From an uncultured Lachnospiraceae bacterium (GTDB lineage: Bacteria; Bacillota; Clostridia; Lachnospirales; Lachnospiraceae): 64,000 nucleotides of DNA. Below the pieces are notes generated by a model. That model saw only the letters and a list, made by a program, of their open reading frames with translations. It did not search any database and was not told where the DNA came from. Location: contig CADBCZ010000007.1 of the NCBI GenBank assembly GCA_902793335.1, forward strand, positions 1 to 64,000. The letters are read 5' to 3'. Below, in pieces: positions 7,844 through 17,212 of the stretch; positions within the stretch are counted from its first letter, which is position 1; each line of letters starts with the position of its first letter. The translations under genes were made by a program, and so were the position numbers.

Positions 7844-10387
7844 ATGGTAAGTACAAAGCAGCTTCACTTTCTTGAGATGATAGATTATCTGTTATTTGCG
7901 GCAATGCATGTGATATTCTCGGCATGGAATCAGGATGTGTCAGTTACACAGAAGGTATTTATATATGCTGTAGGTATGAGCTTATTAACTGCAGGATGTC
8001 TTATTGTCGTTAATAACGAGTTTTACAAGCAGATAGGATATGCGCTGTGCGTAATGTTGGGAGTTCATTTAATAGGTACTGCTATGGGCTCACTTGCGTT
8101 TGGAATATGTATATTCATGGCGGCTGGTACAGTATTGTCGATATATGGTGAAAGAAAGCTTAACTACTATTATCTCATTATAGTGAATCTGACATTAGCA
8201 TTTGATCTTATTATGGAATATGATGTTATCACAAGTGAGATTCCCATCAATTATTACATAATGATGATTTTAACCTGTGAAATATATCTTGTAACAGAAT
8301 GTTTTATGGTAATACTCTATCAGCAAAAGGTTGAGGAGATTCAGATTCAGAATGAACTTTTAAATATTGCCCAAAAGAGCAAGGATGAGTTTCTGGCAAA
8401 CATGTCTCATGAGATTCGCACTCCTATGAATGCTATTGTTGGAATGAGCGAGCTTATAATACGCGAAGAGGAAGACAATCCTAAGGTATCGCAGTATTGC
8501 CATAATATTCAATCCTCAGGTAACAATCTTCTTGCTATCATAAATGATATCCTTGATTTTTCTAAGATTGAGTCCGGAAAAATGAGCATATCGTATGATT
8601 CGTATTCAATTGCGACAGCAGTTAATGAGGTTGTCGGAACCGCAATGTTTAGGCGGGGATATAAGGATATAGCAATAATTGTTGATATGGATCCGAATAT
8701 TCCTAAGCTTATTGACGGTGATGATATAAGAATGAGACAGGTTCTTACCAATATCCTTACCAACGCGGTTAAATTTACGGATTATGGATATGTATATGTA
8801 CAGGTGGGTTGTTATGTCGCAAAAGATAAGAATTGGCTTAAGGTGAGAGTGAGAGATAGCGGGATTGGAATAAAAAAAGACGATCTTGCACATTTGTTTG
8901 AATCATTTAGGAGATTTGATACAAAGAAAAACCGTTCGATTGAGGGGACAGGTCTTGGGCTTCCTATATGTAAAAGACTAGTTGAACTTATGAATGGTAC
9001 CATAAGAATTCAGAGTGAGTATGGTAAGGGTACTACAGTAACTATAGATATTCCGCAACAGATAATTGATGATACACCAAGTCTTATATTAAAGGATAAG
9101 GATGTTAAGGTTGTGGTTTTTCTGATGCCGGCTGAAGAGACTGATGAGCGCAGGGAGGAGTTATACTATACAGCTGCGGAGAATATGTGGAAGAAGCTGA
9201 ATGTGTATAATGAAAATTACTCTGATTTTGAACAGTTTAGCGAAGCGGTAGAGAAAAACACATTTACACATGCAATTATCGGTCTTGACACTTATATGAA
9301 TAACCGCAGGTTTATTGATGAGTTGTCGGAAAAAATCAAAGTATATGTATTGTGTGAACCGGGATATGTATTTAACCTTGGCGATGAGATACACGTAATT
9401 AATCTGCCATTTAGTGCAGTTTCTGTTGTTGCAGCATTTAATGGGGAAGCATATTACAACGGATTGACCAGTGGAGGTAGCATCGATACGTCATTTACTG
9501 CTCCTAAGGCAAATGTTCTTGTCGTTGACGATAATGATCTTAACAGAAAGGTTGCAGAAGGTATTCTTAGAATATACAATGTTAACTGTATAGTGGTTAA
9601 GGGCGGAAGAGAAGCAATTAATATTCTGAAAGAAAAGTCTGTTGACATAGTATTTATGGATCATATGATGCCGGAATTGGACGGTGTAGAGACTACAAAG
9701 CTGATAAGGCAGTCGAAAGATGAAGAGTACAGGAATATTCCTATTATTGCAATGACAGCTAATGTTGTGAATGATTCAAAGCAGATGTTTTTAAAGAATG
9801 GATTTCAGGATTTTCTTCCAAAGCCTGTGAAGGTAAATGATATGGGCGTGATATTAAAACGCTGGCTTCCGGAGGAGTTAATCATTTACGATGGAGATGA
9901 GTACAAAAGAGAAGACCCGGATGACGAAAATGTTAAAAAAACTATGGAGTCAATGATGGAGATGACTGGAAAAAAAGATTTGAAAACTATACCTGAAGAG
10001 TCAGATAGAGAAGAAACGGTGACATCGAATGATAAGATTATTCTCAATGAAAGCGTTGCTCTTGAAAATATGGGTGGTCAGAGAGGACTTTATAAGGAGT
10101 TGCTGGAGTATTGTCTCGAACTTGAACAGCAACGATGGTCTGATATTCAGGAGATGTATGAAAAGAAGGATTGGGAAGAGTATACTATATTAATTCATGC
10201 GCTTAAGGGTGGAATGAGAAGTCTTGGTGCAGATGAGCTTGCAATGGCAGCTCAGGAGCAGGAGAAGGCCGGTAAAGAGAAACGTATTGATGATATTTTG
10301 GCAGGTCATGAGCCTTTGAAAGAGTTGTATGACAGAACTCATAGGAGTATTGAGGAACATCTTAAGACGTTTGAGGTCAATGGTTGA
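7844..10387 (+). CDS. Hybrid sensor histidine kinase with receiver and HPt domains
   Basis: The 847-residue protein starts with about six TM helices (residues 12-170). HisKA follows with H189 in ANMSHEIRTPMNA, then HATPase_c with NILTNAVKF, DSGIGI and GTGLGLP. Residues about 410-545 look like a degenerate receiver without a conserved acidic pocket. A full receiver follows with phospho-acceptor D606 in FMDHMMPELDG and K in FLPKPV. The C-terminal HPt domain has H785 in IHALKGGMRSLGA. The protein thus carries a complete His-Asp-His relay but no effector domain, and no response-regulator gene is adjacent. GGAGG at 7833-7837 supports this start; a longer reading would run into the glyA terminator. 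Confidence 0.92.
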   Translation: MVSTKQLHFLEMIDYLLFAAMHVIFSAWNQDVSVTQKVFIYAVGMSLLTAGCLIVVNNEFYKQIGYALCVMLGVHLIGTAMGSLAFGICIFMAAGTVLSIYGERKLNYYYLIIVNLTLAFDLIMEYDVITSEIPINYYIMMILTCEIYLVTECFMVILYQQKVEEIQIQNELLNIAQKSKDEFLANMSHEIRTPMNAIVGMSELIIREEEDNPKVSQYCHNIQSSGNNLLAIINDILDFSKIESGKMSISYDSYSIATAVNEVVGTAMFRRGYKDIAIIVDMDPNIPKLIDGDDIRMRQVLTNILTNAVKFTDYGYVYVQVGCYVAKDKNWLKVRVRDSGIGIKKDDLAHLFESFRRFDTKKNRSIEGTGLGLPICKRLVELMNGTIRIQSEYGKGTTVTIDIPQQIIDDTPSLILKDKDVKVVVFLMPAEETDERREELYYTAAENMWKKLNVYNENYSDFEQFSEAVEKNTFTHAIIGLDTYMNNRRFIDELSEKIKVYVLCEPGYVFNLGDEIHVINLPFSAVSVVAAFNGEAYYNGLTSGGSIDTSFTAPKANVLVVDDNDLNRKVAEGILRIYNVNCIVVKGGREAINILKEKSVDIVFMDHMMPELDGVETTKLIRQSKDEEYRNIPIIAMTANVVNDSKQMFLKNGFQDFLPKPVKVNDMGVILKRWLPEELIIYDGDEYKREDPDDENVKKTMESMMEMTGKKDLKTIPEESDREETVTSNDKIILNESVALENMGGQRGLYKELLEYCLELEQQRWSDIQEMYEKKDWEEYTILIHALKGGMRSLGADELAMAAQEQEKAGKEKRIDDILAGHEPLKELYDRTHRSIEEHLKTFEVNG

Positions 10388-10480
10388 AATTAAATCGGAA
10401 AAGTTTATCTGTTAAAATAATATCTGAAGTTTTGATAAATATATGGATATATTCGTGCATATATTATATAAAAATATTTA

Positions 10481-10966
10481 ATGAGCTTATGTATGAATAT
10501 TAAAAAAGATGAATTTGCTATTGCGTTATTGTTCCCACTTGCTGTTGGAGTGGTTTCTGGCTATCTTACAAGAGATGCGCAAACTATGTTTTCGGTGATG
10601 AATAAACCGTCTTTATCACCTCCCGGTTGGTTATTTCCTGTTGTATGGACGATACTATATGTTTTGATGGGAATTGCATCTTACATAATATATCAGCAAG
10701 GTAAGGACAGGGAAGATGTGAAGACGGCGCTTTCTTTCTATATTGTTCAGCTGGCATTTAACTTCTTCTGGACTATTATATTCTTTAACTATGAAAGTTA
10801 TCTTTTTGCATTTATCTGGCTTATCGTATTGTGGAACCTGGTTCTTATAACGATAATAAAATTCAATAAAATAAGTCGGGTGGCGTCATACCTGATGATT
10901 CCATATCTTATCTGGGTGACGTTTGCCGGTTATCTCAATCTTGGTATATATATGTTAAATCCTTAA
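10481..10966 (+). CDS. tspO: TspO/MBR family membrane protein
   Basis: The 161-residue protein with five TM helices matches TspO (tryptophan-rich sensory protein / peripheral benzodiazepine receptor). Marks are KPSLSPPGWLFPVVWTILY, the FNFFWTIIFF segment of TM3 and the final TFAGYLNLGIYMLN. TspO proteins bind tetrapyrroles and related ligands; the role here is not evident. The start is uncertain because neither the ATG at 10481 nor that at 10493 has a good ribosome site. The gene stands alone and is closed by a terminator shared with leuA. Confidence 0.93.
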   Translation: MSLCMNIKKDEFAIALLFPLAVGVVSGYLTRDAQTMFSVMNKPSLSPPGWLFPVVWTILYVLMGIASYIIYQQGKDREDVKTALSFYIVQLAFNFFWTIIFFNYESYLFAFIWLIVLWNLVLITIIKFNKISRVASYLMIPYLIWVTFAGYLNLGIYMLNP

Positions 10967-10977
10967 ACAGATTCAAA

Positions 10978-11017
10978 AAGACCATACCTCACAAATTAAA
11001 TTGTTGAGTATGGTCTT
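10978..11017. terminator. Bidirectional terminator between tspO and leuA
   Basis: Stem AAGACCATAC (10978-10987) pairs with GTATGGTCTT (11008-11017), extended inward with one mismatch. The A-run before it gives a T-run on the minus strand, serving leuA. On the plus strand it follows tspO closely, although the T-run there is poor. Confidence 0.75.
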
Positions 11018-11029
11018 AAATAATGTCAT

Positions 11030-12709
11030 TTATTTGATATTCTCTGCATCCAATACTTTGTTAACCGCTGAAAGAAGTGCGCATACAGAAGCATCAATGA
11101 TATCATTCTTGATGCCGCAGCCCCATGTAATCTTGCCGTCCGGTATCTCGATTCCCACATAAGCGCAGGCCTGAGAGTTAGAACCCTGTTGAAGTGCATG
11201 CTCTTCGTAGCTTATTAATTTGAATTCTACCTCAAAATGCTTCTTAATGGCATTGGAAACTGCGTCCAAACGTCCATTTCCGTTACCATGGTATTCTTTC
11301 TGAACATTGTCACGCTTGATAGTAAGGGCAGTAGATATGGTTCCGTCTTTCTCCTGTACAAAGTGACATTCATCAAGTTTGATAACAGTTTTGATATTGA
11401 CGTATTCCTTGTTGAATATTCCAAGAATCTCTTCCGGTGAAAGTTCCTTGTGAAGATGGTCGGAAACGCTCTTTACTGCATATCCTAAGTCCTCACGCAT
11501 CTTAGCTGGGAGATTAAAGCCGTATGTCTGCTCTAAAATGTAACCTATGCCACCCTTTCCGGACTGAGAGTTGATACGAATAACATCACCCTCATATTCT
11601 CTGCCGACATCATGTGGATCAAGTGGGAGATAAGGTACTGTCCAATCCTTAAGACCTTTATCTTCACGCCACTTCATTCCCTTGGCGATGGCATCCTGAT
11701 GAGAACCTGAAAATGCTGCAAATACCAGCTTTCCTGAATATGGCTGACGCTCGTATATTCTCATTCTTGTGACTCTTTCATAGAGTTCTGCCACTTTGGT
11801 AAGCTCTGAGAAATCAAGCTTTGGATCAATGCCGTGTGTGTACATATTCATGGCAAGTGTTACGATATCAACATTACCTGTACGTTCACCATTTCCAAAA
11901 AGAGTTCCCTCTATTCTGTCGGCACCAGCAAGTAAACCAAGCTCTGCATCAGCTACACCACAACCTCTGTCGTTGTGAGGATGAAGTGAAAGGATAACAT
12001 TCTCACGCATCTTGAGATTCTTGCTCATGTATTCAATCTGACTTGCGTAAACATGTGGCATAGACATCTCAACTGTTGCAGGAAGATTGATGATAACTTT
12101 GTTGTCAGGAGTAGGCTGCCATACATCGATAACCGCGTTACATACTTCTAACGCATAATCAACTTCCGTACCGGTAAACGATTCAGGTGAATATTCGAAC
12201 TGATAGTTGCCTCCGTCTTTCTTAGTGAGGTCTAACAGCATCTGTGCACCATCTGTTGCAATCTTAATTATCTCTTCTTTTGATTTCTTAAATACCTGTT
12301 CACGCTGAGCGAGAGAAGTTGAGTTGTAAACGTGAATGATAGCATGTTTACAACCTCTGACAGCTTCAAAGGTCTTCTCTATAATATGTGGTCTTGCCTG
12401 TGTAAGAACCTGAATTGTAACGTCGTCAGGAATCAAATTCTGTTCAATTAATGCTCTTAAGAAGTCGTATTCAGTTTCAGAAGCAGCAGGGAAACCTACT
12501 TCGATCTCTTTAAAACCTACTTTAACAAGCATCTTAAAAAATTCAATTTTCTCTTCAAGACTCATAGGTATGATAAGTGCCTGATTGCCGTCTCTTAGAT
12601 CTACCGAACACCATGCCGGTGCTTTATCAATGTATTCTTTTTTTGTCCAATCCAATGACTGCTCCGGTGGCATAAAATAATTACGTTTGTACTTAGTTGC
12701 ATCCATCAT
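11030..12709 (-). CDS. leuA: 2-isopropylmalate synthase
   Basis: LeuA condenses 2-oxoisovalerate and acetyl-CoA, the first committed step of leucine synthesis. The 559-residue protein is the longer fungal-like (LeuA2) type. It shows the DLRDGNQALIIPMS catalytic start, the HPHNDRGCGVADAELG metal-binding and conserved loop, GNGERTGNVDIVT, and a C-terminal LeuA dimer regulatory domain from about residue 425. GGAGG at 12718-12722 sets the start at 12709 (MMDATKYKRN), not at 12724. A leucine-type T-box leader lies directly upstream. Confidence 0.97.
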   Translation of the reverse strand: MMDATKYKRNYFMPPEQSLDWTKKEYIDKAPAWCSVDLRDGNQALIIPMSLEEKIEFFKMLVKVGFKEIEVGFPAASETEYDFLRALIEQNLIPDDVTIQVLTQARPHIIEKTFEAVRGCKHAIIHVYNSTSLAQREQVFKKSKEEIIKIATDGAQMLLDLTKKDGGNYQFEYSPESFTGTEVDYALEVCNAVIDVWQPTPDNKVIINLPATVEMSMPHVYASQIEYMSKNLKMRENVILSLHPHNDRGCGVADAELGLLAGADRIEGTLFGNGERTGNVDIVTLAMNMYTHGIDPKLDFSELTKVAELYERVTRMRIYERQPYSGKLVFAAFSGSHQDAIAKGMKWREDKGLKDWTVPYLPLDPHDVGREYEGDVIRINSQSGKGGIGYILEQTYGFNLPAKMREDLGYAVKSVSDHLHKELSPEEILGIFNKEYVNIKTVIKLDECHFVQEKDGTISTALTIKRDNVQKEYHGNGNGRLDAVSNAIKKHFEVEFKLISYEEHALQQGSNSQACAYVGIEIPDGKITWGCGIKNDIIDASVCALLSAVNKVLDAENIK

Positions 12710-12785
12710 AATACATACCTCCATAAATAAGCGTACTAAATATATATGTTATAAAAAGTTTTTAAAGAAACGTAGTTTTTTATAT

Positions 12786-13094
12786 AAAAAAATCTCGCGT
12801 CTCTTTAAGTTAAGAGACGCAAGATAACTTACGCGGTACCACTCTTATTCATACAATAAATGTATGCCCTCATTATAGATACGGAACATAATTTAAATTA
12901 TGTCATATATCCTCCCATTGGTAACGGTCGGGTGCCGGCCACACCTACTGTTATATTAATAACGCGTTCAGTTGGCTGCTTAGAGGCGAGTTCATATCCC
13001 TTCCGCTATCATCTCACACCACCCGATGACTCTCTGTAAACTTTCAAAATACTACTATTCCTCATCACTGCATTTGTTTAAGTATTAAACTGAT
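12786..13094 (-). promoter_or_regulatory. T-box leader of leuA (leucine specifier)
   Basis: On the minus strand this leader has a long Stem I with GTGATGAGGA and AGTA-type motifs near its 5' end and a candidate specifier CTC (Leu) at 12988-12990 in GAACTCGCC. It also has the conserved T-box core GAGTGGTACCGCG at 12832-12844. The terminator is TCTTGCGTCTCTT / AAGAGACGCGAGA (12793-12824) followed by seven U residues (12786-12792). Uncharged tRNA-Leu would bind the specifier and T-box and favour the antiterminator, raising leuA transcription under leucine shortage. The T-box call is firm; the CUC specifier is read by eye and matches the gene. Confidence 0.92.
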
Positions 13095-13101
13095 TATCCA
13101 A

Positions 13102-13130
13102 AGATTAACATATTGAGACTAAAGTGTCAA
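13102..13130 (-). promoter_or_regulatory. Promoter of the leuA T-box leader
   Basis: On the minus strand, TTGACA (13130-13125), 17 bases and TAATCT (13107-13102) precede the T-box leader by a few bases. It sits directly after the stop of the lipoprotein gene. Confidence 0.6.
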
Positions 13131-13139
13131 CAGTAATTC

Positions 13140-14135
13140 TTATCGGATTGTGATTTTAATTTTGGTCTTGTTTCCGGCACCATCTGTTGCAATAATAGTA
13201 TGTTTGCCTTTTTTCTTAATAGTATACTTGTAATAATTTTTGTATTTTCCCTTTTTAACAAGGTTGGATTTCTTGATTTTCTGTTTCTTGCCATCTAATG
13301 TAACCTTAGAGAGAGCAACCTTATCTTTAACATAGAAAGTAGTTATACCTCTGTAAACTCTGCTGTCTTTGATTCCTTTGATTACAGGAGCAGCAAGATC
13401 TGTATAGAAGGTTACGGTTGTGCTGTTTCCGTTAATGTCTGTGGCAGTAACTACATTTTTACCGTTAGTAATGTTTAACTCTGAGTAAGCTTTACCGTTA
13501 ATTGTGGTATTTGCAACTACTGTGTCATCAGAAAACTGTATGTCGGGAAGACTGTTATAATATGCGCCGTCATTTACATTACTTATTACAGGTGCGGTAG
13601 TGTCGGCAGCGATAAGTTCCTTTCCGCGAGCGGTATAAGCATACCATGAACTGCCGATAAATGTTGTATCAAATGCAGCAGTCTTTCCTGATGTTTCTTC
13701 TTTTAGATTAGCGTTGGTATCAACAATATCGTCTGCTAAATTAACAGTAAGTTTGACATAGATACTGTTAGCGATAGCGTTGGCGATATCCTGTGCCTGT
13801 GGATCTGTAGTAGAAGAATCGTTATTGGTATCAATCTTGTAATAGAAGATGTCCTTGTTGATTGTTACATTAGGACTGTCTATTAATTCAGCGGCTGAAC
13901 CGGTTTGGGTTTCTACCTTTGTATAGTATTCTTTACCATCCTCAAGTGTCTCCAACACAGCATTTGGATCAGTATTTCCCCCCGTCTGATCGGTGAATTC
14001 TTTGGTTATACCTGTTTTGCTAGTGACTGTTAAAGAACCGTCATCATTAACTGTGTAAGTTGAATATGCCCTCATACATCCGGTTGACATAACTGCAAGA
14101 AATGCTGTAAGACATAAAAATAACTTTTTCTTCAT
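13140..14135 (-). CDS. Lipoprotein with C-terminal Ig-like domains
   Basis: The 331-residue protein begins MKKKLFLCLTAF with lipobox STGC (lipidated C20), so it should be anchored outside the membrane. Residues about 25-190 are of unknown type. From about residue 195 there are two repeats of roughly 60 residues starting APVISNVNDGAYYNS and APVIKGIKDSRVYRG, similar to bacterial Ig-like domains. The C-terminus is very Lys-rich. AGGAGGG upstream fixes the start, removing 19 residues from the longest reading. No terminator is visible after the stop, so read-through into the leuA leader is possible. Function unknown. Confidence 0.75.
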   Translation of the reverse strand: MKKKLFLCLTAFLAVMSTGCMRAYSTYTVNDDGSLTVTSKTGITKEFTDQTGGNTDPNAVLETLEDGKEYYTKVETQTGSAAELIDSPNVTINKDIFYYKIDTNNDSSTTDPQAQDIANAIANSIYVKLTVNLADDIVDTNANLKEETSGKTAAFDTTFIGSSWYAYTARGKELIAADTTAPVISNVNDGAYYNSLPDIQFSDDTVVANTTINGKAYSELNITNGKNVVTATDINGNSTTVTFYTDLAAPVIKGIKDSRVYRGITTFYVKDKVALSKVTLDGKKQKIKKSNLVKKGKYKNYYKYTIKKKGKHTIIATDGAGNKTKIKITIR

Positions 14136-14221
14136 ATGTTTCCCTCCTGAATAAACCTTCTTTGTAAAATTTAGAATAACAAAAATATACATATTAACTA
14201 GTAAAAAGTCAATGCCTGTAT

Positions 14222-14542
14222 TTACAATAAATTTTTGATAATCATTTCAGATATAAATACAGCAGAACAGGCAGTGATAGCAACAGTTGTTAGGCTCTTG
14301 TTTTTAATCGCGAAAATAACAGCAACAAGTAAGCCGATAGCTGCCGAGATTATGTAATCTGTAGCGTACAGGCATGCTGGAAGAGTCATTGCCGTAAGTA
14401 CTGCGTAAGGGATATAGGTTAGAAATGATTTGAAGTATTTGTTTTCAATTTTCCCTTTGATTGCAGCAAATGGGATTGCCCTGATAAGATATGTGGAACC
14501 GGCCATTATTGCCAGATATATAAAAAATAGTTTCGTATTCAC
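14222..14542 (-). CDS. azlD: AzlD family branched-chain amino-acid transport subunit
   Basis: The 106-residue protein has four hydrophobic segments and the AzlD-typical sequences TYLIRAIPFA and YIPYAVLTAMTLPA. It starts at GTG with AAGGAGC seven bases upstream. AzlD is the small partner of AzlC in branched-chain amino-acid export; the azlC gene lies just upstream on the same strand, 65 bases away. The proximity to leuA fits branched-chain amino-acid balance, but no shared regulation is shown. Confidence 0.88.
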   Translation of the reverse strand: MNTKLFFIYLAIMAGSTYLIRAIPFAAIKGKIENKYFKSFLTYIPYAVLTAMTLPACLYATDYIISAAIGLLVAVIFAIKNKSLTTVAITACSAVFISEMIIKNLL

Positions 14543-14607
14543 GGTTATTGCTCCTTGTTATTATTATTTTATCTGATGACCCCAACATCTTTATATTAGT
14601 CAATTAC

Positions 14608-15297
14608 TTAATCGTCATCAATAGGAAACAGGAATGCTCCGGCTGATGCAGCTATAATAGCACATATGCTTATCGATAAACCTGCTGAAATATTTTTAAG
14701 AGCAGGTGTGTATGTGAAAAGAAAACTGAGAGCAAGAGCTATGATGACTACTGTTGTTATTGAGCGGCTCTTTTTCATATCGGGAACGACGATTGCCACG
14801 AACATACCGTATATGGCAAGACCTAAAGCACTCATTAGCGCGTGGGGCAGAATGTTGCCAAGCAACGCTCCGATAAGTGTGCCTAATGACCAACCGAGAT
14901 AGGGAAGCACGCAAAGTCCTGCAAAGAAGGATCTGCTTACTTCTTTTTTTGAACTTGCAACAGCGAATATTTCATCAGTTATCATAAAGCCGAATATAAA
15001 ACGCCATATTCCTTTAAAGCGCTCATTTACTTTCTGTGAAAGTGATATTGACATAAATGAATAACGAACGTTGATCGTGCATTGCGAAACTAACATCTCA
15101 AGATAGTGTCCGGGGGAAGTCATCATGGTTATTCCTGCGAATTGTCCTGCTGATGTGACGGTAAGCATTGATATTATAAGAGCTTCCCACCAGGTGAGTC
15201 CGTATTTGACAGCGATTATACCGAAAGTAAATGAAACCGAAAGGTATCCGACTCCAATAGGAAGACCGCTTTTTAGTCCGTTTGTAAATTCTTTCAT
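14608..15297 (-). CDS. azlC: AzlC family branched-chain amino-acid exporter
   Basis: The 229-residue membrane protein has about seven TM helices. AzlC marks include GLKSGLPIGVGYLSVSFTFG, the small-residue-rich MLTVTSAGQFAG and the NVRYSFMSISLSQK segment followed by GFMITDEIFA. The start at 15297 is chosen because CAGGAGT lies six bases upstream; the longest reading would add ten residues over the ribosome site. It forms a two-gene operon with azlD. Confidence 0.93.
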   Translation of the reverse strand: MKEFTNGLKSGLPIGVGYLSVSFTFGIIAVKYGLTWWEALIISMLTVTSAGQFAGITMMTSPGHYLEMLVSQCTINVRYSFMSISLSQKVNERFKGIWRFIFGFMITDEIFAVASSKKEVSRSFFAGLCVLPYLGWSLGTLIGALLGNILPHALMSALGLAIYGMFVAIVVPDMKKSRSITTVVIIALALSFLFTYTPALKNISAGLSISICAIIAASAGAFLFPIDDD

Positions 15298-15335
15298 TGT
15301 ACACTCCTGATTGTAATAAATATACAATTTTATAT

Positions 15336-15362
15336 CTTATAGTAACAGTCAGTTTGTGTCAA
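15336..15362 (-). promoter_or_regulatory. Possible azlCD promoter
   Basis: On the minus strand TTGACA (15362-15357) is followed by 15 bases and TATAAG (15341-15336). The spacer is short; an alternative -10 (TAAGAT) gives 17 bases. It is divergent from the ABC exporter promoter. Confidence 0.4.
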
Positions 15363-15377
15363 ATGAAAAATCAACTG

Positions 15378-15420
15378 TTGATATTATAAGTGAATATAGT
15401 ATACTTATTAGCTAATAAGT
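15378..15420 (+). promoter_or_regulatory. ABC exporter promoter and perfect 18-bp palindrome
   Basis: TTGATA (15378-15383), 16 bases and TATACT (15400-15405) form a promoter. Overlapping the end of the -10 box and the expected start point is the perfect palindrome ACTTATTAGCTAATAAGT (15403-15420). Its size, symmetry and TTAGCTAA centre resemble operators of MarR-type repressors. No MarR gene is in the window, so the binding factor is unknown. Confidence 0.55.
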
Positions 15421-15445
15421 AATGACAGAAACAAAGGAGAGACAT

Positions 15446-17176
15446 ATGAAGAATAACATCAAAAGAATGGTAAGTTATTACAGACCATATATGGGCACAT
15501 TTGTAGCGGATATGTTCTTTGCATTTCTATCTTCGATAATTGCACTTGTTATTCCGATGGCGGTAAGATATATCACTTCGAATATTATGGTCATTAAAGA
15601 GGAGGGTGCGATAGACAAAATAATGTTGATTGGCATCGGACTTATAATTTTGGTAATTATACAGTTTGGTGCGAATTATTTCATTACAAATATAGGACAT
15701 GTTATGGGAGCGAAGATGGAATATGATATGCGCGCTCAGATATTTGCGCATTATCAGAAACTGTCGTTTTCGTTTTTTGATGAGGAAAAGGTCGGACAGC
15801 TTATGAGTAGGATCACAAGTGATCTGTTTGACATTTCGGAGCTTTTACATCATGGACCGGAGAATATCGCCATCTCACTTATTAAGATTGTAGGTGCATT
15901 TGTGATTCTTTCGAGAATAAGTATGGAACTGACATTAGCGGCATTCGCACTTGTTCCTGTTATGTTTGCATATGCGTTCTTTCTCAATAAGAGAATGAAG
16001 AGAGCGTTCAAAGAAAATCGAGTGAAGATTTCGGAAATAAACTCGCAGATTGAGGATAATCTTTCGGGGATAAGAGTTGTTAAATCCTTTGCAAATGAGG
16101 ATATAGAAAATGAGAAGTTTAAGAAGGGAAATGATGGATTCTTAAGTGCAAAGAAGAACAGCTATTTCTTTATGGGATTTTTCCATTCGGGTATGACGGC
16201 ATTTACAATGTTGATAAATATTGTTGTGATAATGGTTGGAGGAATATTGCTTGCGGATGATGCGGTTAAGGTTCCGGACTTTATTGCATTTTTATTATAT
16301 ATCAATATATTTACTGACCCGATAAAGACACTTATAGATTTTACGGAATCGTTTCAGAACGGATACTCGGGTTTTGAGAGATTTGTTGAGATACTTGAGA
16401 TTGAGCCGGATATCAAGGATTTAGAGGATGCTATTGAACTTAAGGATGTCAAGGGTGATATAGCTTTTGAGGATGTATCATTTAAATATAACGATACTGC
16501 TCACAGGGTGCTAAGACACATTAATTTAAATGTTCCTGCCGGGGCTTATGTAGCGCTGGTGGGTTCGTCGGGCGGTGGAAAGACGACACTATGTAGTCTG
16601 ATCCCGAGATTTTATGATGTGACCAAAGGGAGAATAACTGTCGATGGAAATGATATAAGAGATATAACATTAAAGAGTCTGCGCAATAATATCGGAATCG
16701 TTCAGCAGGACGTGTATCTCTTTGCCGGAACCGTGTATGACAATATAGTTTACGGGAAACCGGGGGCAACTAAGGAAGAGGTTATAGAGGCAGCTAAAAA
16801 AGCAAATGCCCACGAATTTATCATGGAACTTCCTGACGGATATGAAACTGACATCGGACAACGGGGAATCAAACTTTCCGGTGGACAGAAACAGAGGCTG
16901 TCAATTGCCAGGGTATTTCTTAAAAATCCGCCTATACTGATATTTGATGAGGCGACAAGTGCGTTGGATAATGAGAGCGAGAACATAGTCAAGGAATCAC
17001 TTGAAAAGTTGGCACATAACAGGACAACATTTGTTATAGCGCACCGACTTTCCACGATTAGAAATGCTCAGAGGATACTTGTTCTCACAGAGAACGGAAT
17101 TGAGGAAAGTGGAACTCATGATGAGCTGATGCAGTTAAATGGTGTATATGCACAGCTGTACAAGTGGACGAAGTGA
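15446..17176 (+). CDS. ABC exporter, fused permease and ATPase
   Basis: The 576-residue half-transporter has six TM helices (about residues 15-310) and a C-terminal ATPase. Walker A is GSSGGGKTT, the signature is LSGGQKQR, Walker B is ILIFDEATSALD and the H-loop lies in VIAHRLSTI. It is an MsbA/BmrA-type exporter that should act as a homodimer; the substrate is unknown. AAGGAG before the ATG at 15446 sets the start, dropping eight residues from the longest reading. The GH13 lipoprotein gene follows after 36 bases. The palindrome in the promoter suggests induction by a ligand. Confidence 0.93.
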   Translation: MKNNIKRMVSYYRPYMGTFVADMFFAFLSSIIALVIPMAVRYITSNIMVIKEEGAIDKIMLIGIGLIILVIIQFGANYFITNIGHVMGAKMEYDMRAQIFAHYQKLSFSFFDEEKVGQLMSRITSDLFDISELLHHGPENIAISLIKIVGAFVILSRISMELTLAAFALVPVMFAYAFFLNKRMKRAFKENRVKISEINSQIEDNLSGIRVVKSFANEDIENEKFKKGNDGFLSAKKNSYFFMGFFHSGMTAFTMLINIVVIMVGGILLADDAVKVPDFIAFLLYINIFTDPIKTLIDFTESFQNGYSGFERFVEILEIEPDIKDLEDAIELKDVKGDIAFEDVSFKYNDTAHRVLRHINLNVPAGAYVALVGSSGGGKTTLCSLIPRFYDVTKGRITVDGNDIRDITLKSLRNNIGIVQQDVYLFAGTVYDNIVYGKPGATKEEVIEAAKKANAHEFIMELPDGYETDIGQRGIKLSGGQKQRLSIARVFLKNPPILIFDEATSALDNESENIVKESLEKLAHNRTTFVIAHRLSTIRNAQRILVLTENGIEESGTHDELMQLNGVYAQLYKWTK

Positions 17177-17212
17177 TAGGTTATAGAAAAAAGAGATATA
17201 GGAGATAAGGAA

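Noticed and set aside
12725-13139. A small gene in the leuA leader
   Set aside because: No open frame with a ribosome site; the region is explained by the T-box structure and terminator.
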